A stretch of DNA of 35,293 bases from NCBI GenBank assembly GCA_030524785.1, contig JAUNFZ010000027.1:1-35293 (forward strand), written 5' to 3'. The number at the start of each line of letters is the position of its first letter. The first letter of the stretch is position 1. The DNA is from Eubacteriales bacterium. Lineage in GTDB: Bacteria > Bacillota > Clostridia > Lachnospirales > Lachnospiraceae. The notes under the pieces were generated by a model that was not told where the DNA came from, made no database searches, and worked only from the letters and a program-made list of their open reading frames with translations. A program made the translations under genes and the position numbers. Positions 25,490 through 33,352 of the stretch are shown piece after piece.

Positions 25490-25592
25490 TCTGGAAAAAA
25501 GTGGGATGTTGACTTCGTCTCAGCGTGAGCGCTGCCTGATCGCGCTTGAGGAACAGTACAGTCAAAATCAGAAAAAACGACGTCGAGCTTAA
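25386..25592 (+). CDS. Small protein preceding a serine recombinase
   Basis: 68 residues: MKYREFVYVGDAVSELNE, then a helical segment QEHAAFLMNIQKSIVLSLEKSGMLTSSQRERCLIALEEQY and a basic tail KKRRRA. The central part resembles the short SHOCT-like helix pair (LxxxGxLTxxQxxxxLxxL) also present in the 58-residue protein at 27690 beside the other recombinases. It lies 52 bases upstream of the split recombinase gene. Its function is unknown; accessory control of recombination is a guess from context. Confidence 0.7.
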   Translation: MKYREFVYVGDAVSELNEQEHAAFLMNIQKSIVLSLEKSGMLTSSQRERCLIALEEQYSQNQKKRRRA

Positions 25593-25644
25593 CGCTTGGC
25601 GTTTTTTCTATCACAAATCATGCCGCTGGGAAAGGAGCTGCGCT

Positions 25645-25829
25645 ATGAACAGATACGAACGCTTAAACGAGGAACGAAAACATGTAAACGTGAAAAGAAA
25701 AGTCGCTGCTTATTGCCGTGTTTCCACGGACAACGAAGACCAGGCCAATTCCTTTGAAAGCCAGCAGCGTTATTTCCGCCAGTATATCGAGCGCAATATC
25801 GACTGGGAGCTGTACGGAATTTTTGCCGA
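25645..25829 (+). pseudogene. Serine recombinase, N-terminal part, split by element 2
   Basis: The ATG at 25645 follows AAAGGAG. It encodes VKRKVAAYCRVSTDNEDQ with catalytic Ser27, then QANSFESQQRYFRQYIERNIDWELYGIFAD. Homology ends exactly there: the next codons are element 2 sequence and a stop arrives at 25893. The continuation EGISGTNTKKRKEFNRMI is found in the same reading phase from 34174. Joining FAD to EGISG rebuilds a normal large serine recombinase without a frameshift. As it stands, the gene makes only a useless 82-residue peptide and its element cannot use it. Confidence 0.9.
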
Positions 25830-25856
25830 TATGAAAATCGCTAATTTGATACAATC
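25828..25856. other. Element 2 left attachment site
   Basis: GA (25828-25829), 15 bases beginning TATGAAAATCG, then TTTGATACAATC at 25845-25856. It is the inverted partner of the right end; recombinase coding sequence lies to the left. Confidence 0.75.
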
Positions 25857-25891
25857 ACCGTTCACAGAACATTTGAAAAATGGCAGAAAAT

Positions 25892-25929
25892 AAAGGCTTC
25901 CAGTACATTTGATGTGTACGGAAGCCTTT
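25892..25929 (-). terminator. Strong hairpin near the element 2 left end
   Basis: AAAGGCTTCC and GTACA pair with TGTAC and GGAAGCCTTT, leaving a short loop. On the minus strand TATTTTC follows, so it would stop leftward transcription leaving the element. From 25930 to about 26130 no gene is recognisable. Confidence 0.65.
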
Positions 25930-26137
25930 AGCTTTGGCAGAAACGATGTGCAAAGGTAGATGAGCGTTATGAAATCTGCACCCTATTAGAATGGTCTTGC
26001 ACCCTTCAAAAAAGGAAAAATCAAAAGGTATTGTAGGCATTAAAATTTATGGGTGTTATCAGAGATGGAAAAGAAAATGTCCTGCTGGAGCGAAAAAGAC
26101 CGATTGGAGCTGAAAAGAAACTTCACATCCCGTTCTC

Positions 26138-26605
26138 TGGATGCTGACGCCCGGCTTTATTGCGATTTTCGCCGGTATTCCCTTTATGTTAATGGCGGCA
26201 AAGGTACACAAACCCGGTGCGGTTTTTCTGATGTGGTTTATTACCGGACTGATTTATTTTGCTACAGGACAATTTACTTTGGTGATCCTGATTTCTATGG
26301 CTTCGGCCTACATTCTGGCCGAGATTATTCGCAGCATCACAAAGTACAACAGCTTTAAAGGAAATTCTATCGCCTATGTGATTTATTCGCTTGGAATGGT
26401 CGGCTCGCCGCTGTCGATCTGGCTGTTCAGGGAGGACTTTCTGGCTCAAATCACGGAGCAGGGAATGTCCGCCGATTATGTGTCCGCAGTAGAAGCAATT
26501 TCATCCAACTCAATGTTGATTGTTCTGTTTGTGGCTCCGATTATTGGTGGAATTATTGGCGCTTGGATCGCAAAAGGACTGTTTAAGAAGCATTTCGTAA
26601 AGGCA
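26138..26605 (+). pseudogene. MptD-like ECF transporter S component, truncated at both ends
   Basis: About 155 residues, starting at LTPGFIAIFAGIPFMLMAAKVHK and running through four or five membrane segments to GAWIAKGLFKKHFVKA. This matches the C-terminal two thirds of MptD/Trep_Strep-type substrate-binding membrane subunits of energy-coupling-factor importers. Roughly 40 N-terminal residues are missing, and the last few residues are replaced at 26605, where another gene fragment begins. No ribosome site or proper start exists. The ATPase and T components expected beside it are absent. Confidence 0.75.
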
Positions 26606-26718
26606 TGGTTCGCTCCATTGATCTTGCCTGGCACATGGGCTTTTCAAAACCGAGTATCAGCCATGCGGTAAGCGTCTTGCGGGACGGTGGTTTTCTGACG
26701 ATGGATTCAGATGCTTGC
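26605..26718 (+). pseudogene. DtxR/MntR-type metal regulator, DNA-binding fragment
   Basis: In the frame starting at the ATG at 26605 the sequence reads MVRSIDLAWHMGFSKPSISHAV, then SVLRDGGFLTMDSD. That is the helix-turn-helix and wing of a DtxR-family metal-dependent repressor. Everything before the recognition region and all of the metal-binding domain are gone. It is fused, in another frame, to the tail of the ECF S component, which marks a deletion joining two genes of a former transporter/regulator cluster. Confidence 0.65.
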
Positions 26719-26760
26719 AGGATAGAACACGTTGTCGGTGTTATGCATTTCCACATTCCC

Positions 26761-27045
26761 TTAAAATTCCTCTATTGACGAGCTGTCAGGGAAAAGCCGG
26801 ATATGGATTTGATGCTTTCCCGGAAAGGGGAAAACGATGAGGACGCCGAGGGCGTTCTGTTCGCTGACATAACGGTCGATCAGCTCTCTTGCATCCTTTG
26901 AGAGCTGCATGGCGTCCAGTTTTTCCAAGTATTCACCGGAGTGTTTGGTAATCGTCATGTATTCCTCGTCCGCAAGGATGGCCGCATTGAACGATTCATT
27001 CAGCCTCAGATCCATCAACTGGTACATCACGGAATTCTTATCCAT
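26761..27045 (-). CDS. Small helical protein typical of recombinase-bearing elements
   Basis: 94 residues from an ATG preceded by AAGGAAGGAGG. The first 70 residues (SVMYQLMDLRLNESFNAAILADEEY... ELIDRYVSEQNALG) are helical and charged, of the DUF6809-like type often found near Firmicutes serine recombinases. The last 25 residues (VLIVFPFPGKHQ...) do not look like the family and may result from a frameshift. It is the only minus-strand gene in element 2 and is divergent from the recombinase operon. Function unknown. Confidence 0.65.
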   Translation of the reverse strand: MDKNSVMYQLMDLRLNESFNAAILADEEYMTITKHSGEYLEKLDAMQLSKDARELIDRYVSEQNALGVLIVFPFPGKHQIHIRLFPDSSSIEEF

Positions 27046-27101
27046 AAAAATCCTCCTTCCTTGATGGTGCATATTAGCTCTGAAGTTTAGAATAGTCAAC
27101 T

Positions 27102-27161
27102 AAAAAATCGCCGGACATAGTGACAAGCCATCAGAACATAAAATGTTTCAGGCGATTTTTT
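27102..27161. terminator. Inverted repeat between the divergent genes of element 2
   Basis: AAAAAATCGCC (27102-27112) pairs perfectly with GGCGATTTTTT (27151-27161). The loop is long (38 bases). It could terminate transcription in either direction or insulate the recombinase operon from its surroundings. Confidence 0.5.
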
Positions 27162-27220
27162 ATCTTTATATGGGTATCCAAAACCGCCTCCAAATCTCCG
27201 TATGATGAGGAGGTGCTTTC

Positions 27221-27697
27221 ATGACGGATGAACAGAAAAGAAAAGTAACGGCGCTCCGGCAGGAGGGCTTGGGATATACGGCAATTGCCAAACGGATGAA
27301 CATCTCAAAAGATACGGTCAAAGGTTTCTGCAGACGGAACGGATTGGCAGGACAAAGGGACACAGGTGCAACAGCAAAGGACCGATGCCGGGAATGTGGT
27401 AAATTGCTTTGTCAGACAGAGGGGAAAAAGCGCAGGGTATTCTGCTGTGAGGAATGCAGGGTAAAGTGGTGGCATGAGCATCCGGAGCAGATCAGGCAGA
27501 GAGCGGTCTATGAATTTACCTGTGCCTGCTGCGGGAAATCATTCACAGCCTATGGCAATTCCAAACGAAAATACTGCTCTCATGAGTGTTATATCAGAAA
27601 CCGTTTTAAAGGTGATTCCCCCGATAGCGGGGGAAATGTCTGCGTAAGCAGACAAAAGGGGGCCGCCTCCGGCGAGGAGGGTGGTACGGATGGATAA
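27221..27697 (+). CDS. Helix-turn-helix protein with two zinc-finger-like motifs
   Basis: 158 residues. Residues 1-45 form a sigma-70 region 4-like or resolvase-like helix-turn-helix (KVTALRQEGLGYTAIAKRMNISKDTVKGFCRRN). Two Cys clusters follow: CRECGKLLC with FCCEECRVKWW, and CACCGKSF with KYCSHECYIRNRF. The C-terminal tail is Gly/Ser-rich. The start has GAGGAGGTGC upstream. It overlaps the next small gene by 8 bases and heads the recombinase operon, so it probably regulates or assists recombination. Confidence 0.82.
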   Translation: MTDEQKRKVTALRQEGLGYTAIAKRMNISKDTVKGFCRRNGLAGQRDTGATAKDRCRECGKLLCQTEGKKRRVFCCEECRVKWWHEHPEQIRQRAVYEFTCACCGKSFTAYGNSKRKYCSHECYIRNRFKGDSPDSGGNVCVSRQKGAASGEEGGTDG

Positions 27698-27866
27698 GGA
27701 GCAGTTCAGGGCGGAACGCCTGTACCAGATGTCCATCTCCGTGGCAAAGTCTATGCTTAAAAAGGGCGTTATTTCAGAGAAGGAGTTTTTGGAAATTGAT
27801 ACAATTCTGCTGAAAAAATACCGCCCGACTTTGGGTACATTATTATCGGGAAAACCGTTGACTTAA
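27690..27866 (+). CDS. SHOCT-like small protein
   Basis: 58 residues (MDKEQFRAERLYQMSISVAKSMLKKGVISEKEFLEIDTILLKKY...). The segment MLKKGVISEKEFLEIDTILL fits the short SHOCT helix pair. The ATG overlaps the preceding stop by 8 bases, and the first recombinase starts 44 bases later after AAAGGAG. Its role is unknown; its counterpart beside the split recombinase is the 68-residue gene at 25386. Confidence 0.7.
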   Translation: MDKEQFRAERLYQMSISVAKSMLKKGVISEKEFLEIDTILLKKYRPTLGTLLSGKPLT

Positions 27867-27910
27867 TGCCCTTTCAGAGTGATGTATAGTAGCGGAAAGG
27901 AGTTGATTTT

Positions 27911-29131
27911 ATGCGGAAAATCAGCAAGATTGAGCCGATGCTTCCTGCTTTGTCGAAGCGGAAAAAAGCAGCCGCTTATGCGCGGGTATCCAGAGACACC
28001 GAGCGCCTGATGCATTCCGTTTCCGCACAGGTAAGCTATTACAGCGCTCTGATTCAGAAAAATCCTGAATGGGAATATGCTGGGGTGTACGCAGATTGCG
28101 GGATATCCGGAATGGACACCTCCAGGCGCAGTGAGTTCCTAAGAATGTTGGAAGATTGTGAAGCGGGAAAAATAGACATCATCCTGACAAAATCCATCAG
28201 TCGGTTTGCAAGGAACACAGTTGATCTTCTGGAAACAGTCAGACATTTGAAGTCACTTGACATTGAGGTGCGGTTTGAAAAAGAGCATATCAATTCATTG
28301 TCAGAGGACGGTGAACTGATGCTTTCGCTCCTTGCGTCCTTTGCGCAGGAGGAGAGCCAGAGCATTTCTGAAAACAGCAAATGGGGAATCCGCAAGCGGT
28401 TTCAGTCCGGAGAGATTGGTGTGGCGAACAAGCACCTCCTCGGCTATCGGTACGATGAGGAACTGAAAAAATATGTCATTATTCCGGAAGAAGCGGAAGC
28501 GATCCGATGGATGTTCCAGATGTACATTGACGGGGTTTCCCTGCGGCTTATTGCAGAGAACATGAACAAGGCGGGGATTCGTTCCACGCTTGGGAATGAA
28601 TTTCAGGAAGCCTCGGTCCGGCAGCTTATTTTTAACGAGGTCTATACCGGGGACATCCTGCGGCAGAAATGCTACATAGCGGACCCCATCACGAAAACGA
28701 AGGTAAAAAACTGTGGGGAGCTGCCGCAGCATTACATGGCTGATTGCCATGAAGCCATCATTGACCGTGAAACCTATGCAAAGGTTCAGGCGGAGATGGA
28801 GCGAAGGGCTGCCATGCAGAATCCGACCTATTGCTTTTCGGGTAGGATCAGATGCGGCATCTGCGGCAGGAAGTATACCAGACACAAAGGTATGAAAAAA
28901 GGAAAAGAGTATGCCAATTGGATATGCCGCAGTAAAAAAGAAACCGGGATTACCTGTCAAAGCCATAATTACTCGGAATGGAAGCTTAAGGAAATTTGTT
29001 CTGAATTGATGGGGATAGAGGAATTTGACGGGGCTGAATTTGAAAAGCAGATAAAGAAAATCGTGGCGCTGGAGGACGGAAGTCTTGAGTGCCATTTCTA
29101 TAACGGGAGGACAGAGCGATGGCAAAGGTAA
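27911..29131 (+). CDS. Serine recombinase 1 of element 2
   Basis: 406 residues. The resolvase domain has catalytic Ser27 in AAAYARVSRD, YADCGISGMDTSRRSEF and the SISRFARNTVDLL motif. The recombinase domain (KHLLGYRYDE onward) and a zinc ribbon (IRCGICG ... WICRS ... ITCQSH) follow. It is shorter than usual because it lacks the long C-terminal coiled coil. The stop overlaps the next recombinase by 13 bases, so the two proteins are made together and may act as a pair. Possible partner or regulator of integration. Confidence 0.94.
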   Translation: MRKISKIEPMLPALSKRKKAAAYARVSRDTERLMHSVSAQVSYYSALIQKNPEWEYAGVYADCGISGMDTSRRSEFLRMLEDCEAGKIDIILTKSISRFARNTVDLLETVRHLKSLDIEVRFEKEHINSLSEDGELMLSLLASFAQEESQSISENSKWGIRKRFQSGEIGVANKHLLGYRYDEELKKYVIIPEEAEAIRWMFQMYIDGVSLRLIAENMNKAGIRSTLGNEFQEASVRQLIFNEVYTGDILRQKCYIADPITKTKVKNCGELPQHYMADCHEAIIDRETYAKVQAEMERRAAMQNPTYCFSGRIRCGICGRKYTRHKGMKKGKEYANWICRSKKETGITCQSHNYSEWKLKEICSELMGIEEFDGAEFEKQIKKIVALEDGSLECHFYNGRTERWQR

Positions 29132-30693
29132 TTACGATACCGGCCACAAAAAGCCGGTTCACGGCTGACCCTAGCGGCAGCCGCAAAAAACGCAGAGTAG
29201 CCGCCTATGCCCGTGTTTCTACTGACCATGAGGAGCAGCAGAGCAGCTACGAGGCACAGGTGGATTATTACACAAATTATATTAAAAGCAGGGACGATTG
29301 GGAATTTGTTTCCGTATATGCGGACGAAGGGATCACCGGCTGTAATACAAAAAAGCGCGAGGGCTTCAATACAATGGTGGAGGATGCCCTTGCTGGACGC
29401 ATCGACCTTATCATTACAAAGAGCGTATCCCGTTTTGCGCGGAACACAGTTGACAGCCTGACGACTATTCGGAAGCTGAAGGAAAACAAGGTAGAGTGTT
29501 ATTTTGAGAAAGAAAGCATCTGGACCTTTGACGGAAAGGGCGAACTGCTCCTGACTATCATGTCCTCGCTGGCACAGGAGGAAAGCCGGAGCATTTCCGA
29601 AAACTGCACATGGGGGCAGAGAAAGCGGTTTGCAGACGGTAAGGTCACGGTTCCTTTTAAACGGTTCCTCGGTTATGACCGGGGCAAGGATGGAAATCTC
29701 GTCATCAATGAAGAAGAAGCAGTAATAGTCAGGAGGATTTATGGGATGTTCCTGCAGGGGCGTTCCCCTTATGCTATCGCAAAGGCGTTGACCGCGGAGG
29801 GCATTCCCACGCCGGGAGGAAAAGAAAACTGGTCGGGAAGTACAGTTAAAAGCATCCTCACGAATGAAAAGTACAAAGGAGACGCCCTTTTGCAAAAGGT
29901 TTATACGGTGGATTTCCTCTCGAAAAAGAAGAAGGTTAACGAAGGCGAGGTGCCGCAGTATTATGTAGAACACAATCACGATGCCATAATAGAACCATCC
30001 GTATTTGAGGCGGTGCAAAAGCAAATGGCACTCCGGTGTCCGGGGAAGAACCGTCAAAGCTGCGTGAGCATCTTCTCCGGCAAAATAAAATGTGGGGACT
30101 GCGGAAGCTGGTACGGCTCTAAAGTGTGGCATTCCACGAGCAAGTACCGGAAAACAATATGGCAGTGCAATCATAAGTTTGACGGCGGTGAGAAATGCGC
30201 CACGCCGCATTTGGACGAGGAAACCATTAAGGAATTGTTTGTGGAAGCAGTCAACATTCTTTTCACGGAGAAAGATGAGGTCATACAAAATTTCAATGCT
30301 ATCAAGGATACGCTTTTCGATATCCGGGAGTTGGAAAATGACCGGGTACGGCTTCAGGAAGAATTGAACGTGGTGGCGGAGCTGATACAGCAGTGTGTCA
30401 ATGAGAATGCCCGTATAGCTTTGGACCAGGACGAATATCAGAAGCGGTATGATGGTCTGGCAGAGCGGTTTGACGGGGTACAGGCACGGCTGGAGGAGGT
30501 CAACCGCTCCATAACAGAAAGACAGGCGCAGAGGGAAAAAATAGAAATGTTCCTTGCCGGACTGGAAAGGCAGGACGGTCTGCTCACAGAATTTGGCGAA
30601 GACCTTTGGTACAGCATGATTGAATATGTAACAGTTTTTAATAAGGAAGATATCCGCTTTACCTTTAAAGACGGAACGGAGATCAGGGTGTGA
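29119..30693 (+). CDS. Serine recombinase 2 of element 2
   Basis: 524 residues. Catalytic Ser34 lies in VAAYARVSTDHEEQ, followed by YADEGITGCNTKKREGF and SVSRFARNTVDSL. The recombinase domain carries FLGYDRG, the zinc ribbon IKCGDCG with WQCNH and KCATPH, and a coiled coil lies around residues 400-480. This is the full-length large serine integrase type. It overlaps recombinase 1 by 13 bases. Its own gene encodes the same EG[IV][ST]G motif that element 2 entered in the split recombinase, but the DNA at that site differs from the reconstructed attB at several positions. Confidence 0.95.
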   Translation: MAKVITIPATKSRFTADPSGSRKKRRVAAYARVSTDHEEQQSSYEAQVDYYTNYIKSRDDWEFVSVYADEGITGCNTKKREGFNTMVEDALAGRIDLIITKSVSRFARNTVDSLTTIRKLKENKVECYFEKESIWTFDGKGELLLTIMSSLAQEESRSISENCTWGQRKRFADGKVTVPFKRFLGYDRGKDGNLVINEEEAVIVRRIYGMFLQGRSPYAIAKALTAEGIPTPGGKENWSGSTVKSILTNEKYKGDALLQKVYTVDFLSKKKKVNEGEVPQYYVEHNHDAIIEPSVFEAVQKQMALRCPGKNRQSCVSIFSGKIKCGDCGSWYGSKVWHSTSKYRKTIWQCNHKFDGGEKCATPHLDEETIKELFVEAVNILFTEKDEVIQNFNAIKDTLFDIRELENDRVRLQEELNVVAELIQQCVNENARIALDQDEYQKRYDGLAERFDGVQARLEEVNRSITERQAQREKIEMFLAGLERQDGLLTEFGEDLWYSMIEYVTVFNKEDIRFTFKDGTEIRV

Positions 30694-30794
30694 GTTACCT
30701 GCCGTAAATAACAGAGGCAGCACTTTGCAAGGATGCGGAGTGTTATCTCTTTGTAAATTTTGTAAATTTTCACTGAATTTTCATCTTGGAAGGA

Positions 30795-30823
30795 TTGAAA
30801 AAAACCACAGGAAGATGTATAAT
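30795..30823 (+). promoter_or_regulatory. Promoter of the methyltransferase operon
   Basis: TTGAAA (30795-30800) and TATAAT (30818-30823) have 17 bp between them, about 85 bp upstream of the first methyltransferase. The region 30694-30794 holds nothing else recognisable. Confidence 0.75.
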
Positions 30824-30832
30824 TTATCATAT

Positions 30833-30884
30833 ATAGGTGTGGAAACCTATTTTATTTTTAAATATGAGTTAGCAAAAACTAACT
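30833..30884 (+). promoter_or_regulatory. Two operator-like inverted repeats downstream of the promoter
   Basis: ATAGGT-N6-ACCTAT (30833-30850) and AGTTAG-CAAAAA-CTAACT (30867-30884) both have perfect 6-base arms and 6-base spacers. They lie between the promoter and the start codon, where a TetR- or MarR-type repressor would act. No such regulator gene is in this element. Confidence 0.55.
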
Positions 30885-30906
30885 AAAAGGTGGAGGATGG
30901 TTTATA

Positions 30907-31557
30907 ATGGCAAAATCAGCGGAAGAATTAAAGAAGCTGACGCTTAGTGAATTTAATAAAGCGGCGGTGCAGTTTGATAACAATGACCCGAGCGTATATA
31001 ACATGTGCAGAAAAGACTATCCGGATATTCTGGCGGAGATGGAAAAGGAAAATTTTACGGATGTTCTTGACGCGGGCTGCGGTACGGGAGCTGTGCTTGC
31101 ACTTCTTTCGGAAAAATATCCCGATAAGAATTATACGGGGATCGACCTGTCGCCAGAAATGATTTCTGTAGCAAACTCGAAAAAACTGCAAGGCGTAAAG
31201 TTTATCTGCGGCGATTGCGAAAACCTGCCTTTTGCAGCCGATTCCTTTGATGTAATAACTTGTTCCATGAGCTTTCATCATTATCCGCACCCTATGGATT
31301 TTTTCAGAAGCTGCAAAAGGGTACTTCGTCCGGGCGGCAGATTGATTATTCGTGATATGACAGTACCGCAGCCTTTTTTGTGGTTTGTTAATCATGTGGA
31401 AATTCCTCTTGCCCATCTGGTAGGCAAGGGCGATGTGGCGTGCTACGGCAGGAAGGATTTTGAGCGGTTCTGCCGTGAATCGGGATTGAAATTGGAACTG
31501 TTTGAACGGCGAAAAGGGTGCCGGTTACATTGTGTGATACGGAAGAAAAAGAAATAA
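30907..31557 (+). CDS. Class I SAM-dependent methyltransferase
   Basis: 216 residues with a Rossmann-type methyltransferase domain. Motif I is VLDAGCGTGAVLALL (about residues 53-67), followed by YTGIDLSPEMI, ICGDCENLPF and SMSFHHYPHP, then VLRPGGRLIIRD. The substrate cannot be told; UbiE/small-molecule or lipid methyltransferases look alike. The start follows AAGGTGGAGG. First gene of a run of five same-strand genes with short gaps. Confidence 0.9.
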   Translation: MAKSAEELKKLTLSEFNKAAVQFDNNDPSVYNMCRKDYPDILAEMEKENFTDVLDAGCGTGAVLALLSEKYPDKNYTGIDLSPEMISVANSKKLQGVKFICGDCENLPFAADSFDVITCSMSFHHYPHPMDFFRSCKRVLRPGGRLIIRDMTVPQPFLWFVNHVEIPLAHLVGKGDVACYGRKDFERFCRESGLKLELFERRKGCRLHCVIRKKKK

Positions 31558-31576
31558 TTGGAGGAGACGATAAAAA

Positions 31577-32068
31577 ATGAGACTTACAATTTTGCTTTCA
31601 AGCATAATGATGGCAGGGCTTTTCTTAATGCTTCTGGCAGGAGTAGGCTTCATTCAGGATAAGCGGTTCTTTGCCTCTGCGCCGAAGGAGGCGCTGGATG
31701 TGATTCAGCCGCGGGAGGAACGCTTCCCCGGCGCACATGCGATTGGCTGGCTTATTGGGATCATTTCCCTTGTGATGATGGGTGGTGCGCTGGCATACGG
31801 CGGCTGGGACGGAATTCGGAACGGATTTACCTTTTGGCAGTTTTACGGAAGATTCCTGACCATGCTTTTGCTCCTGAAGGTCTTTGATATCCTGTTTTTT
31901 GATTGGTTTCTGCTCTGCCGCAGCAACTTCTTCCAGCATTTTTATCCGGAAGTAACGCCGTATTACGGCCCGCATCTGTTTGGATACAACAAAAAGACGC
32001 ATATCACACATGTAATCTTATTTGTGCCGGCTTCTGCGCTTATGTCGGCTGTGTGTCTGTTATTTTAA
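31577..32068 (+). CDS. Integral membrane protein, unknown function
   Basis: 163 residues with four hydrophobic segments (about 4-26, 54-75, 88-112 and 143-162). Between the first two is a polar loop with APKEALDVIQPREERFPG, and before the last is YYGPHLFGYNKKTH. I do not recognise the family. It begins 19 bases after the methyltransferase with GGAGGAGACG upstream, so it is co-expressed. Confidence 0.75.
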   Translation: MRLTILLSSIMMAGLFLMLLAGVGFIQDKRFFASAPKEALDVIQPREERFPGAHAIGWLIGIISLVMMGGALAYGGWDGIRNGFTFWQFYGRFLTMLLLLKVFDILFFDWFLLCRSNFFQHFYPEVTPYYGPHLFGYNKKTHITHVILFVPASALMSAVCLLF

Positions 32069-32169
32069 CACAGTGACAGCGGGCGAACCGCGTTCGGTAT
32101 TGGAGCATCGGAAAGGCTTTCAATTACATAGTGTGATGAGAAAAAAGTGAATATAGGAGTGAAGTTAAA

Positions 32170-32832
32170 GTGAATACGAATTTGATATTTTCAATAGTGG
32201 GACTTATCGGCGGTCTGTTGTGCTGTGTGGGAGATGTGCTTTTTGACTTAAAGGGCGCCGGAAATCAAAAACTCGGCACTTCAAAAAATATTGACAGTAA
32301 CTGGCTCAAAATGGCAGAGTGGAGATTTGGTGCTTCGATTATGATTGTGGTAATCGGGGATATCGGCGTCGGTCTCGGTTTTTATTCGATCGCCGATCAG
32401 ATCAGCGGAACGCATCCCATTCTGTCGGTGGTAACAGGTCTGACGGGCTATGCAGGTGCGGTGGGCGGCGTTCTTATCCATTCATTGCTTTGCATACAGG
32501 CGGTGATTTACAAGCGGATCATGAGCGGCGGCGAGGAAAATTTTTCGATTGCAGACCATACGCTTGAGGGGTTTTATAAAGCGATTATGCCGCCCTTCGT
32601 GCTGCTGTATCTTGTGCTGATGACGGCGGACATCTGTGCTGTCATTGCTGTGCTGAACGGTGCGCTGGCAGTCCCTGAGTGGATGGCTTTGTTGAATTCA
32701 GCGGTATTCCTATTGATCGGCTGGCTGTTCCGGGCAATCAATCCGAAGAAATTTCAGGACCTGCCGGGAATTATTATGCCGAGCCTCGGACTTGCGATGG
32801 TGGGACTGATTGGGATTATTTCAAATTTATGA
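32170..32832 (+). CDS. Integral membrane protein (possibly DUF6796 family)
   Basis: 220 residues starting at GTG, preceded by TAGGAGTGAAG. About six hydrophobic segments are visible. MNTNLIFSIVGLIGGLLCCVGDVLFDLKG at the start and the conserved-looking SNWLKMAEWRF loop suggest DUF6796, which I cannot confirm. There is no catalytic motif. The next gene begins 13 bases later. 101 bases between this and the previous gene hold no feature. Confidence 0.7.
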   Translation: MNTNLIFSIVGLIGGLLCCVGDVLFDLKGAGNQKLGTSKNIDSNWLKMAEWRFGASIMIVVIGDIGVGLGFYSIADQISGTHPILSVVTGLTGYAGAVGGVLIHSLLCIQAVIYKRIMSGGEENFSIADHTLEGFYKAIMPPFVLLYLVLMTADICAVIAVLNGALAVPEWMALLNSAVFLLIGWLFRAINPKKFQDLPGIIMPSLGLAMVGLIGIISNL

Positions 32833-32845
32833 GGAGCATGGTTTG

Positions 32846-33352
32846 ATGAAAAAGAAAGAGCATTTGCCCATGTACGGCGTTGGTCCGCTCTATGTGGCTG
32901 TGATTATCGGACTGACTGTTTTGGGAATCGTTTTCAGCAAGGCGAATATTATTCCTGATATTCGTTTTAGTGCTGTTTCAGTCATTTTGCGGATTTTGGG
33001 AATCTTTCTGATAGTCTGTGGAGTGTATTTGTGGTATGCGGCAGTGGTCAAGGAAAAAATTGATGATGGAATCGTGGAAAATAAGCTGGTAACAACGGGT
33101 GTTTACGGGTGGGTGCGAAATCCCATATACTCTGCATTTATCTTCTTTTGTACAGGCGCACTGTTGATTTGCGGGAATATCTGTCTGCTGGTTCTTCCAT
33201 TTGTATATTGGGGATTTCTCACAGTCTTGATGAAGCATACGGAGGAAAAGTGGCTGACAGAGCTTTACGGTGATGAATATACAGAGTATTGCAAAAGGGT
33301 GAATCGCTGTATTCCGTGGAAAAGAAAGGAATGTAATTTTAATGGACGATAA
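32846..33352 (+). CDS. Isoprenylcysteine/phospholipid carboxyl methyltransferase family membrane protein
   Basis: 168 residues with four membrane segments and the ICMT/PEMT C-terminal signature: LVTTGVYGWVRNPIYSAFI, then EEKWLTELYGDEYTEYCKRVNRCIP. Family members use SAM to methylate membrane lipids or lipidated proteins. The ATG at 32846 was chosen (GAGGAGCATGGTTTG upstream) over an earlier in-frame start within the previous gene. The stop overlaps the second methyltransferase by 11 bases. Confidence 0.88.
   Translation: MKKKEHLPMYGVGPLYVAVIIGLTVLGIVFSKANIIPDIRFSAVSVILRILGIFLIVCGVYLWYAAVVKEKIDDGIVENKLVTTGVYGWVRNPIYSAFIFFCTGALLICGNICLLVLPFVYWGFLTVLMKHTEEKWLTELYGDEYTEYCKRVNRCIPWKRKECNFNGR

Noticed and set aside
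29098-30723. 541-codon minus-strand open frame opposite recombinase 2
   Set aside because: The plus strand encodes a complete serine recombinase with all motifs; the antisense translation shows no domain and no start signal.
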